Below, piece by piece: positions 1 through 6,664 of a stretch of DNA of 20,617 bases (the stretch's first letter is position 1; each line of letters begins with the position of its first letter). The stretch comes from Candidatus Methanomethylicia archaeon (lineage in GTDB: Archaea; Thermoproteota; Methanomethylicia; Methanomethylicales; Methanomethylicaceae). The stretch spans positions 1 to 20,617 of the forward strand of contig JANHAI010000004.1 in NCBI GenBank assembly GCA_024464205.1, in the 5' to 3' direction. The translations under genes were made by a program, and so were the position numbers. The notes beneath the pieces are model-generated. The model saw only the letters and a list, made by a program, of their open reading frames with translations. It was not told where the DNA came from and searched no databases.

Positions 1-3000
1 ATGGTGATCGAAGAGGGGCGGAGGGCGTTCGTAACAATAACGCTGGTGAACGGCCCGAACTGCTCCCCCGATCCGCCAATCCAGCTCCAAGCGAAGGAAG
101 GTTGGACTGGACCTTCACCCATTCCTTCATCGAAGCTCACCGCCAACCAGAGGCTTTCTCTGTCCCCACCTGGTATGGAATCGAACCTCCAGAAGACTTC
201 CCCGGTAGATGCGTTGTAAATTCCTGGGTGGCTCGCCCCTGCGAACTCCATACCAGGGGCCAGCGTCGCCACCATTGTGAAGTTGTAAGCGGCTGATCCG
301 CCAATGTTGAGAAGTGATGCTGAGTAGTTCATAATACCCCCTAGAGGGGCATATTCCTCACTATACCATTCCACAATGACGTGGGCCGACGTTATTATCG
401 TCGTATGGACCTTTGAAGAGATTGGCTCGTAATAGTTCCCCAAAACATCAGAGTAAGTGGCAGATGCCCTGTTTTCTATTACGGTACCATTAGGGACGAT
501 CACTTGCGTCTGCTCACACGGGCATGTGGCTTCCCTGAGCCATGCTGGAAGCCTTACCTGAATTTCCATAACTTCGGAGGCGCCAGGCGCTATTGTTGGA
601 AAGATCCACGTCACGGTTGGCTGCAGGTAGATACCGGCCGGGCTTGAGCCGACATACTTTGCCAAGGACGGTATCGTATCGCGCACCACGACGTTCGTAG
701 CTGCCGTGCCCCCAATGTTCTGGACAGTTATCGTATATGTGAGGAGATCGCCATCATAAGCCACTGCTGGCCCTGATTTTTCCATTACAAGCTGGGGGTA
801 TGTGTTGACGATCGTCTCCCAAGTGGCTTCAGAAGGATCGTAAGGCGATCCGTATTCATCAGTCCAGCTGCAGTTGACGTAGTTGGTTATGAGCTGGTCA
901 TCTTGGACGGTATCCTTTATTTCAACAGTCACTTCGATGTATATCGTTTCCCCCGGTTCCACCCGTGGGAATAGCCAGGTGATCGCGCCCGCTACCACGT
1001 CTCCCTCTGGGTCCGAGCCGACATAGTCAACATCGACGGGCAAAATGTCTATCACAGTCACATTTATCGCGGGAGCGCCGCCTGTGTTATGGATGGCTAT
1101 CGTATATGTTATGAGATCGCCGACGAACGCTGATGAGGGGCCACCCTTCGAAACCCCCACCGTGGGTGGGGTGACGAGTGCAAAATCATGGGTAGAAGAA
1201 TTGCCTTGCAGGAGGACGACAGTCCCTAATTTGGGGTCCCCGCCGTCCGTGTCGTTCGAAGGCAGGTAAGGCAAGCCCGAAGCGTCATAGGTCACGTTGT
1301 ATGTGCCAGGGTAGAGCGAAGTGAAGCTGTACTTCCCATCCGCACCAGTGACGGATGAGCCGAGATATCCGTTGATGTCATAAAGCGTTACGTTGATCCC
1401 TGGCAGCGGCGTGTCCCCTGGATCGAAGATGCCGTCACCATTATTGTCAAGGAAGACGGTGCCGTTTATTGAGGACGAAAGCACCAAGCCGAAGTCATGA
1501 GTGACATTGCTAAGATAAGTGAGGGCGTAGGGGTCGCTTGAATACGGAACCCCGCCGTCGCTGTCGTTGAACGGCAGGTACTCTGTTAATGCCGAAGGCG
1601 CATATGACACCGAGTAATTGCCAGGGAGGAGGTCCGTAAACGCATATGCACCATCGATGCCGGTTATGAAATAAGCAAACTCTGAACCAGACGAGAGAAG
1701 CGTCACATTGACCCCCGCAACCAATGGATCGCCAAAGTCATAGAGGCCGTTGAGAGTGGTGTCAACGTACACGACACCGCTTATCGAGGCAGGGGGAAGC
1801 AAGGCAAAGTCATGGATCACCGAACCGCCTATCTCCAGCAGGTAGTAGCCAATGTAAGGGAGGCCGCCGTCCGTATCTGAGGACGGGTAATACAGAGGGA
1901 CGAGGGGCGTAATGTCATAGGCGACCGCGACCTCTCCAGGCATCACGTCGGTGAAGTTGTAAAAGCCGCTCGAATCGGTAAGCACCCATGCAACTACCTC
2001 CCCTCCCTGTATCAAAGTGACGTTGACTCCGACGAGGGGGGTGTCCCCAAGTCCAAAGTAAGTGTCGCCGTCATTGTCTATGAACACGACGCCGCTGATC
2101 CCTGCGGGTTTTGTGAGGTTGAAGTCATGCTCGTACAGGCCAGTAGCGTTCGTGACTATAACAGTCCCGAAGCGCGGATCCCCGCCGTCGGTGTCATTAA
2201 CAGCTATTAGCCCAACTACCGACGGGTCGTACGCGCTGTAGTTGACGTAGTACGTCCCTATGGAGAGGTTCTCGAAGCGGTAGCTCCCTATCGGAGTGGT
2301 GTTGAAGGTTCCGAGCAAGCCTGAATCGTTGAAGAGGTAGACGGTCACGCCTCCTATGCCAATTGGCAAGAAAGATGTCAAGTTCTGCACGGTGCCGAAG
2401 ATCGTTGCGTTGTCATAAGGGGGCTCGTTCACGGTAGTCTGGGCCTCTGCCGATGCCACGAAGCCTTTGATGTTGTAGACGAAGGCAGTGTTGTTAAGGA
2501 GAGTCCCGAAGAAGCAGTCGCAGACCCGGCCGGTCCATGTTATGTTCCCACTATCCCCTGGCCTCAACGTCCCGAGATGGACCGTTATGGCGCCAGGAGT
2601 GGTTACGTTGAAGTCACCAGCGTCGGCATCGAGCGCGTCCGTAAGGAGGACGCCGTTAAGCCTCAAGGTATTTGCTTTGTACCCGATAAAGAAGCCGAGG
2701 TCGTCTGTCATGAATGTTCCCTCGCTCACCGGCGCGTCGGCAGGGACGCTGTAAATGATTGTGTAGTTGATCTCTGTCCTGTGGTTTCCGTCGAGGATCG
2801 TCTGTTTCACGACGGGGTCAGGATCGTCCAATTTGATGAGGTCAATCTTGGAAAGGGACATCCTGAAGTTGTGCTCGTGGATCCCGCTTGGGGGAAGCGT
2901 GAAGTTCGAAGAGCTCGTTGATGGGTTATCTGCTGGCAGAAGCGGATCGTCGTCATCCAGGGGGAGCAGGGGACCCACGTCTGGATCGGAGGAGTTGTAG

Positions 3001-5081
3001 GCAACAAAATAGGTACCGCCAGGGAGTCCAAGAAATCTGAAGAAGCCGTTGCCGTCGGTGACTGTCGAGTTCAAGAGGCTCCCGGTCGTTCCATTGAAGA
3101 GCCAAACGGTGACGCCTGGCACAGGGGCGGGGTTCAACGGGTCTGTAGCGTCTATAAGCCTTCCAAACACGATTCCGGCAGAGGAAACGGTAACGAATTC
3201 GCTGTCTTGTGGAATGAGGCTGTCATTCCAGAGATCCCGACCGTAAGCGTAGCAGAGGTTCTCGTAATACCCTGCTTCGCTGCTTGCCGTCGCAGTAAAT
3301 GTTATCAGCATCGACTGGGACGGCGACATGTTGAGGTTCGTGGGCCAGAAGAGGGTTTGCCCGGACAGTGAAGGCTCCACCATCATGACGGTACCGTTGG
3401 GGAAAGTGATTTGAGACGATCCCGTCACATAAGCGAAGCCAGGCGGCAGGACGTCTGAGGCGTTGACATTGAATATGTCGTAATCGCCTGTCGATACGTT
3501 GAGCGCAAAGGCGAGTGTGCCACTCGCGTTCACCACTGGGGCGCTTGCGGATTTCGTTATCTGCAGGGCGGTGTCATAGTTGAGGAAGTCCAGCGGAAGG
3601 AGCTGGTAACCCCAATCAAAGCCGGCGAGGTTCCCGCCAGAATCGGCCAAAGCAGATTCGCCGTAGACGACCGTGAATGGGAAGTCGGCGTAAAGGCGGG
3701 TCCCGGTGTTGTCCAGATCGCTCGGATCGTAGAAGCCAAACGACTGCATGCGGTTGAGTGTCACGTTCGCTTCTGGTATGCCGTCCTGGTTGTAATCTGC
3801 AAAGATGGTCGTCCCATCGAAGAGCGGCATAACATAGAGCTGCATATCGTAACTGTTCCGGAGACCGCTCGGGGCGTACGGAATGTAATACTGGTTTCCG
3901 AAAGTCCTCTTGTCCTTCAAGACGTACCCCCAGTCGTAGTTGGGGCTCGCTGTGTCCAATGATACCAGGACGATCAGCTTGTCGCCTGGCCTTCCGAAGA
4001 TGTGCACAGGCGTCCTCCCGTTGGTCGTGAAGGAGACGTCTGTTGTGTTTGCTGGAAGGAATTTGCTGTTCCAACCCGGCGCTATGCCTGTGCTTGTCTC
4101 TATGGTCACGAATGAGGAAGTGACCGCGAATATGTGGAAGCGTATATTCATGGTCACGTTCGTGCTTGAGGGGAACGTTGGAGCATAGAAATCATAAGCG
4201 GGATAGTTAACGTCTGGGAGGTTGAAGAATCTGGTGTCGTACGAATAACCTCCGCTTGCCATGAGGACGACCTGGATCTTCTTGTTAGACAAGACTACGT
4301 CATTCTGCCACACATGGGGGATAACCACGCTCTCTCCACGGTTCAATGTCAAATTTGCTTGCGGGACGCCCTTAAGCGTATAGCTGACGCTCGTATCATC
4401 GTAGTAAGACTGTATGAGAAGATAAGACCCACCTCTCCTGCCACCAGCTCCAGTGCCATTGAAGTCCCTTGTCGTAGGTGTATTCTCCCCAACTGGAACC
4501 CTGAAGCTCGTGCCTGCATAGACACCGCCGTCATCGACCGGATAGACCTCGGTCATCTCTGCCACGAACGTGCCGTTCGTGCCTGTTCCCGACTGCCTGT
4601 CTGTGAACCCCCTGACCGCCTGCATCGGACCTCCAGCTACGACCACGTAATCGCCCCCGTCCACGGGCTGGAGCGTTCCTGATATGAGGCTCCCTCCCCC
4701 GGAGGGGGTTATGGTGTAATAAGGCGGTGCCCAATTGTCAAAAGTCAGGACCGCGCCCTTCTTGAGCTCAAAGACGGCATCGTATCCGCTGAAGGACGAG
4801 ACGTCGAACGTATAGCCATTATACTTTTGATCGATGTATACGCGGGTCTCATTTTGGGAAGAGACGATGCTGAAGACCCCATATGGCTGCGCTGTCGACG
4901 GGTTGAAGTTGAGCGATGCGTCGATGAACTCCCTGACCACCAATGAGGAGTTCCCGAGTACATAAAACTCTTGGTAGCCGGCTGGCTGGTACGCCTGTGC
5001 ATGCGGAATCCCGCCCAGGAGCGATGGCAGTACGAGGGAAAGGACGATCAAATAAGCGACTAACCTGATCCTTTGGAACAA
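1..5081 (-). CDS. Giant secreted surface protein with SdrD B-like and DUF11 repeats (C-terminus off the left edge)
   Basis: One frame stays open for 1693 codons from a TTG at 5081 to the window edge; an in-frame stop lies at 5102-5100. The TTG is favoured by the ribosome binding site AGGTGG (5093-5088) six bases upstream and by a signal peptide (residues 1-30: RIR, hydrophobic core, then HAQA). Residues 31-600 are beta-rich and unassigned, with recurring motifs including DWGY. SdrD B-like domains begin near residues 636, 888, 992, 1098 and 1201. The last three carry calcium-loop-like DNxGDxxF and DxDGGxP motifs. DUF11-type domains with (I/V)xxxGP...YTIxxxN begin near 1306, 1430 and 1563, and poorer ones near 505 and 770. 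N-x-S/T sequons are frequent. By family knowledge these are stalk or S-layer-associated extracellular modules. The anchor is not visible. Adhesion, S-layer or filament roles are inference. Confidence 0.9.
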   Translation of the reverse strand, partial: MFQRIRLVAYLIVLSLVLPSLLGGIPHAQAYQPAGYQEFYVLGNSSLVVREFIDASLNFNPSTAQPYGVFSIVSSQNETRVYIDQKYNGYTFDVSSFSGYDAVFELKKGAVLTFDNWAPPYYTITPSGGGSLISGTLQPVDGGDYVVVAGGPMQAVRGFTDRQSGTGTNGTFVAEMTEVYPVDDGGVYAGTSFRVPVGENTPTTRDFNGTGAGGRRGGSYLLIQSYYDDTSVSYTLKGVPQANLTLNRGESVVIPHVWQNDVVLSNKKIQVVLMASGGYSYDTRFFNLPDVNYPAYDFYAPTFPSSTNVTMNIRFHIFAVTSSFVTIETSTGIAPGWNSKFLPANTTDVSFTTNGRTPVHIFGRPGDKLIVLVSLDTASPNYDWGYVLKDKRTFGNQYYIPYAPSGLRNSYDMQLYVMPLFDGTTIFADYNQDGIPEANVTLNRMQSFGFYDPSDLDNTGTRLYADFPFTVVYGESALADSGGNLAGFDWGYQLLPLDFLNYDTALQITKSASAPVVNASGTLAFALNVSTGDYDIFNVNASDVLPPGFAYVTGSSQITFPNGTVMMVEPSLSGQTLFWPTNLNMSPSQSMLITFTATASSEAGYYENLCYAYGRDLWNDSLIPQDSEFVTVSSAGIVFGRLIDATDPLNPAPVPGVTVWLFNGTTGSLLNSTVTDGNGFFRFLGLPGGTYFVAYNSSDPDVGPLLPLDDDDPLLPADNPSTSSSNFTLPPSGIHEHNFRMSLSKIDLIKLDDPDPVVKQTILDGNHRTEINYTIIYSVPADAPVSEGTFMTDDLGFFIGYKANTLRLNGVLLTDALDADAGDFNVTTPGAITVHLGTLRPGDSGNITWTGRVCDCFFGTLLNNTAFVYNIKGFVASAEAQTTVNEPPYDNATIFGTVQNLTSFLPIGIGGVTVYLFNDSGLLGTFNTTPIGSYRFENLSIGTYYVNYSAYDPSVVGLIAVNDTDGGDPRFGTVIVTNATGLYEHDFNLTKPAGISGVVFIDNDGDTYFGLGDTPLVGVNVTLIQGGEVVAWVLTDSSGFYNFTDVMPGEVAVAYDITPLVPLYYPSSDTDGGLPYIGYYLLEIGGSVIHDFALLPPASISGVVYVDTTLNGLYDFGDPLVAGVNVTLLSSGSEFAYFITGIDGAYAFTDLLPGNYSVSYAPSALTEYLPFNDSDGGVPYSSDPYALTYLSNVTHDFGLVLSSSINGTVFLDNNGDGIFDPGDTPLPGINVTLYDINGYLGSSVTGADGKYSFTSLYPGTYNVTYDASGLPYLPSNDTDGGDPKLGTVVLLQGNSSTHDFALVTPPTVGVSKGGPSSAFVGDLITYTIAIHNTGGAPAINVTVIDILPVDVDYVGSDPEGDVVAGAITWLFPRVEPGETIYIEVTVEIKDTVQDDQLITNYVNCSWTDEYGSPYDPSEATWETIVNTYPQLVMEKSGPAVAYDGDLLTYTITVQNIGGTAATNVVVRDTIPSLAKYVGSSPAGIYLQPTVTWIFPTIAPGASEVMEIQVRLPAWLREATCPCEQTQVIVPNGTVIENRASATYSDVLGNYYEPISSKVHTTIITSAHVIVEWYSEEYAPLGGIMNYSASLLNIGGSAAYNFTMVATLAPGMEFAGASHPGIYNASTGEVFWRFDSIPGGDRESLWLAVSFDEGMGEGPVQPSFAWSWIGGSGEQFGPFTSVIVTNALRPSSIT
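1170..2110 (-). repeat. Three tandem SdrD B-like repeats inside the surface protein gene
   Basis: Three consecutive units start near 2107, 1790 and 1480, a period of about 103-106 residues. Each opens with an SI(S/N)GxV(F/V) strand, followed by a D-x-(D/N)-x-(D/N)G acidic loop, then GDxPLxGxNVTL, a turn with GxYxFxxxxPG, and a closing (N/S)DxDGG(D/V/L)P motif. At DNA level the DxDGG segment is echoed near 1240, 1550, 1862 and 2182 (CCGCCGTC-like cores). The units are diverged, not recent copies. Two more distant members precede them at about 2420 and 3177. Confidence 0.8.
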
Positions 5082-5106
5082 AATAAACCACCTTAAGAGT
5101 TATTAT

Positions 5107-5145
5107 TCATAGATATCTATTGACAACAATTTATATCTTTCATCC
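5107..5145 (-). promoter_or_regulatory. BRE/TATA promoter of the surface protein gene
   Basis: Read on the minus strand, ATGAAAGATATAAATT (5142-5127) matches an archaeal BRE purine/A block followed by a TATA box. A start about 25 bases downstream, near 5107, would give a leader of about 25 nt carrying the AGGTGG site. The transcription start itself is inferred. Confidence 0.65.
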
Positions 5146-5157
5146 AGCTGGTGCCTT

Positions 5158-5186
5158 GCAAAATAGGTCGGCATTTGAGGCCGACT
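5158..5186 (-). terminator. Hairpin plus T-run downstream of rnp4
   Basis: GTCGGC (5167-5172) and GCCGAC (5180-5185) form a 6-bp stem with a 7-nt loop, extended by a G-U pair at 5166/5186. On the minus strand the stem is followed at once by CTATTTTG. It lies 100 bases beyond the rnp4 stop and just before the surface protein promoter, so it probably separates the two transcripts. Confidence 0.45.
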
Positions 5187-5286
5187 GAGGCTGACCGGAT
5201 CTTTTTCAGAACCGTTTGATGAAGAAGAATCCTTTCGACCATGCCTGGAGTTTACAATACATCAGGATTTGGGTGTCGGCGATCGC

Positions 5287-5604
5287 TCAACCTGAGCGCC
5301 TGAGCGGATAGCGCTTCACATGCCCGCATACTAGGCAGCAGACCGAAATGTGGGGAGACCTGTGCTGCCTCACTCTTACGCGGGCAGTCTTTCCAGGCAG
5401 CAGGAAAGTGGTGCACTTCTTGCAGAATAGGCGCTTTTGGCTTCGCGGGATCCTGACGCGAGTCCTTCTGGAAATGGTCAGTGCCATGGATATGTATCTC
5501 CTTGAGAGGTCTGGCCGAGAAGAGGCTTTCTCGGCAGCCATATTTATGAGGCGATCTATCCTCTGCCTTGCTATGTCCTGGACTAGGCTGGCATTCCTGA
5601 CCAT
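5287..5604 (-). CDS. rnp4: Ribonuclease P protein component 4 (Rpp21/Rpr2 family)
   Basis: This 105-residue protein is one of the archaeal RNase P proteins that help the RNA subunit cut the 5' leader from pre-tRNA. Visible hallmarks are an N-terminal helical half (IARQRIDRLINMAAE, then YISMAL), basic RTRVRIP, and a zinc ribbon with CKKC near residue 62 and CLVC near residue 90. The LLPGKTARVRVRQ and GHVKRYP motifs between and after the cysteine pairs are typical of the family. The ATG at 5604 is chosen because it matches family length and has AGGT just upstream. A TTG at 5682 would add 26 residues without resemblance to Rpp21. It is divergent from nep1, and both genes act on stable RNAs. The catalytic RNase P RNA is not in the window. 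Confidence 0.93.
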   Translation of the reverse strand: MVRNASLVQDIARQRIDRLINMAAEKASSRPDLSRRYISMALTISRRTRVRIPRSQKRLFCKKCTTFLLPGKTARVRVRQHRSPHISVCCLVCGHVKRYPLRRSG

Positions 5605-5683
5605 CTTGGATACCTGCTTAATGCTCCCATGAGGAGGGGCATAAGCGCTTCGGTGAGACAGTAGCGGATCAGCGCCTCTCAAG

Positions 5684-5700
5684 ATATTTATTAGGGTAGG
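5684..5700. promoter_or_regulatory. AT-rich TATA-like element between rnp4 and nep1
   Basis: AAGATATTTATTAGG (about 5681-5695) is the only clear TATA-like run in the 131-base divergent gap. On the plus strand it sits about 45 bases before the nep1 ATG, right for a short leader. On the minus strand CTAATAAATATC would give rnp4 a leader of about 55-60 nt. Sharing by both genes is inference. Confidence 0.4.
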
Positions 5701-5735
5701 CGCATATCCAGAAACGACCGGTGGGATGGCTTGCT

Positions 5736-6416
5736 ATGATCACCATTGTAATCGCCGAGGCGGCGCTCGAGACGGTCCCGCCCGAGCTCTTGAGTCATCC
5801 GTCGGTCAAGAAGTTGGCTGAGAGGAAGGGAAAACTCCCGGAGGAGACCCTCCTTGACATATCGTACCATTATGCCGCGATGAAGGATCTGCGGGATTGG
5901 GACAGGAGGGGGCGCCCAGACATCACTTACATAACCCTGCTCAACCTCCTCGAGAGGCCGCTCAACAAGGAGGGGCTGCTAAAGGTCTATGTCCACACAA
6001 TTGGGAATTTCGTGATCGATATAAGCCCAGAGATAAACCTCCCAAAGAACTATTCGAGGTTCCTTGGCCTCGTGGAGCAACTCTTCCAGACAGGAAATGT
6101 CCCGCCCCGGGGAAAGCCTCTCATGGTCCTTAAGAAGGGCAGGCTCGAGGACGTCGTGAAGAACGTAGGGCACACCAAGGTCGTCTTCCTAACAGAGAAG
6201 GGGAAAGCCGCGAAATCTTCCTACTTCAGAGGGCTCGTAGATGGAGGGGGGAGCCCAATGTTTGTAATTGGGGGCTTCCAGAGGGGGGAGTTCAGCAGGG
6301 ACAACCTCAGTCTCGCTGACGACAAGGTTTCTGTCTACAGCAAGCCACTGGACGCGTGGATCGTCGCTTCGATGGTCGCCCATGAAGTGGAGAGGGCATT
6401 GAAGATAATACAGTGA
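5736..6416 (+). CDS. nep1: rRNA small subunit (pseudouridine-N1) methyltransferase Nep1/Emg1
   Basis: Nep1 is a SPOUT-fold S-adenosylmethionine methyltransferase that modifies a pseudouridine in helix 35 of small subunit rRNA and supports 30S assembly. The 226-residue product begins with the first strand ITIVIAEAALETVP. It carries the family segment RGRPDITYITLLN (near residues 60-72), then VYVHTIGNFVIDI, and SRFLGLVEQLF. The C-terminal trefoil-knot strands include FVIGGFQRGEF and VSVYSKPLDAWIVASMVAHEVE. The ATG at 5736 is preferred over the GTG at 5721 because the first beta strand starts right after it and GGTGG lies upstream. It is the only plus-strand gene here, divergent from rnp4 and convergent with the tRNA-Gly gene 40 bases away. 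Confidence 0.94.
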   Translation: MITIVIAEAALETVPPELLSHPSVKKLAERKGKLPEETLLDISYHYAAMKDLRDWDRRGRPDITYITLLNLLERPLNKEGLLKVYVHTIGNFVIDISPEINLPKNYSRFLGLVEQLFQTGNVPPRGKPLMVLKKGRLEDVVKNVGHTKVVFLTEKGKAAKSSYFRGLVDGGGSPMFVIGGFQRGEFSRDNLSLADDKVSVYSKPLDAWIVASMVAHEVERALKIIQ

Positions 6417-6456
6417 TGCGCCCCCAGCAGGGAGATCGGCTTCGTGTTTGATTGGA

Positions 6457-6532
6457 TGCGGCCGCCGGGATTTGAACCCGGGATCCGAGGCTTGGGAAGC
6501 CTCTATCATAGACCGGACTAGACCACGACCGC
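6457..6532 (-). tRNA. tRNA-Gly (anticodon CCC)
   Basis: The minus strand folds into a full cloverleaf of 76 nt. The acceptor GCGGTCG pairs with CGGCCGC (one G-U), with discriminator A at 6457. The anticodon arm is GAGGC-TTCCCAA-GCCTC, giving anticodon CCC. The T arm is CCGGG-TTCAAAT-CCCGG and the D arm contains GTCTAGTCCGGT. There is no intron and CCA is not encoded (the next bases are TCCAAT). Confidence 0.96.
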
Positions 6533-6557
6533 TTGAATGATAAAAACGCCTCAGCAA

Positions 6558-6570
6558 ACCTATATTTGTT
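6558..6570 (-). promoter_or_regulatory. TATA-like box of the tRNA-Gly gene
   Basis: On the minus strand AACAAATATAGGT lies 26-38 bases before the mature tRNA 5' end. That is consistent with a TATA box giving a start at or a few bases ahead of the tRNA. Confidence 0.5.
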
Positions 6571-6615
6571 GCGATTTCAAAGCGTCAGGATGGCATCCGC
6601 TTTAGCGGTCAAGAA

Positions 6616-6650
6616 TAAAAAAAGCGGTTTCCTGGCGGAAGCGCCGCCAG
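6616..6650 (-). terminator. Hairpin and T7 terminator of the EF-2 gene
   Basis: CTGGCGG (6632-6638) and CCGCCAG (6644-6650) form a perfect 7-bp stem with a 5-nt loop, 14 bases after the EF-2 stop. On the minus strand it is followed by a seven-T run (6623-6617). It looks like an intrinsic-style terminator; in archaea the T-run is the main signal. Confidence 0.6.
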
Positions 6651-6664
6651 CTGATTCCGCCCTT

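Noticed and set aside
1170..2110. Tandem repeat array or CRISPR-like structure in the repeated segment
   Set aside because: Periodicity is about 310 bases with heavy divergence and follows protein domains; there are no short identical repeats or spacers.
2488..4734. Many short open frames on both strands inside the first 5 kb
   Set aside because: All overlap the single minus-strand frame that encodes the signal peptide and repeated domains, so they are shadows. The region is not a degraded or frameshifted gene.
5166..5206. The same hairpin with the T-run at 5202-5206 as a plus-strand terminator
   Set aside because: No plus-strand gene lies upstream and the T-run is 16 bases from the stem. 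The minus-strand reading, with T-run adjacent to the stem, fits rnp4.
5205..5265. Possible C/D box small RNA (TGATG near 5260 and CTGA near 5207 on the minus strand)
   Set aside because: Neither box matches fully, and no internal C'/D' pair or proper spacing is seen.
5348..5632. A 94-codon plus-strand frame over rnp4
   Set aside because: It is antisense to the zinc-ribbon gene and has no upstream signal.
5605..5682. A 26-residue N-terminal extension of rnp4 from a TTG at 5682
   Set aside because: The added sequence has no resemblance to Rpp21, and the ATG at 5604 gives the family length with an acceptable ribosome binding site.
6417..6456. Attachment site or mobile element next to tRNA-Gly
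   Set aside because: No integrase, no repeated tRNA 3' end and no foreign-looking genes lie nearby; the flanks are nep1 and EF-2.
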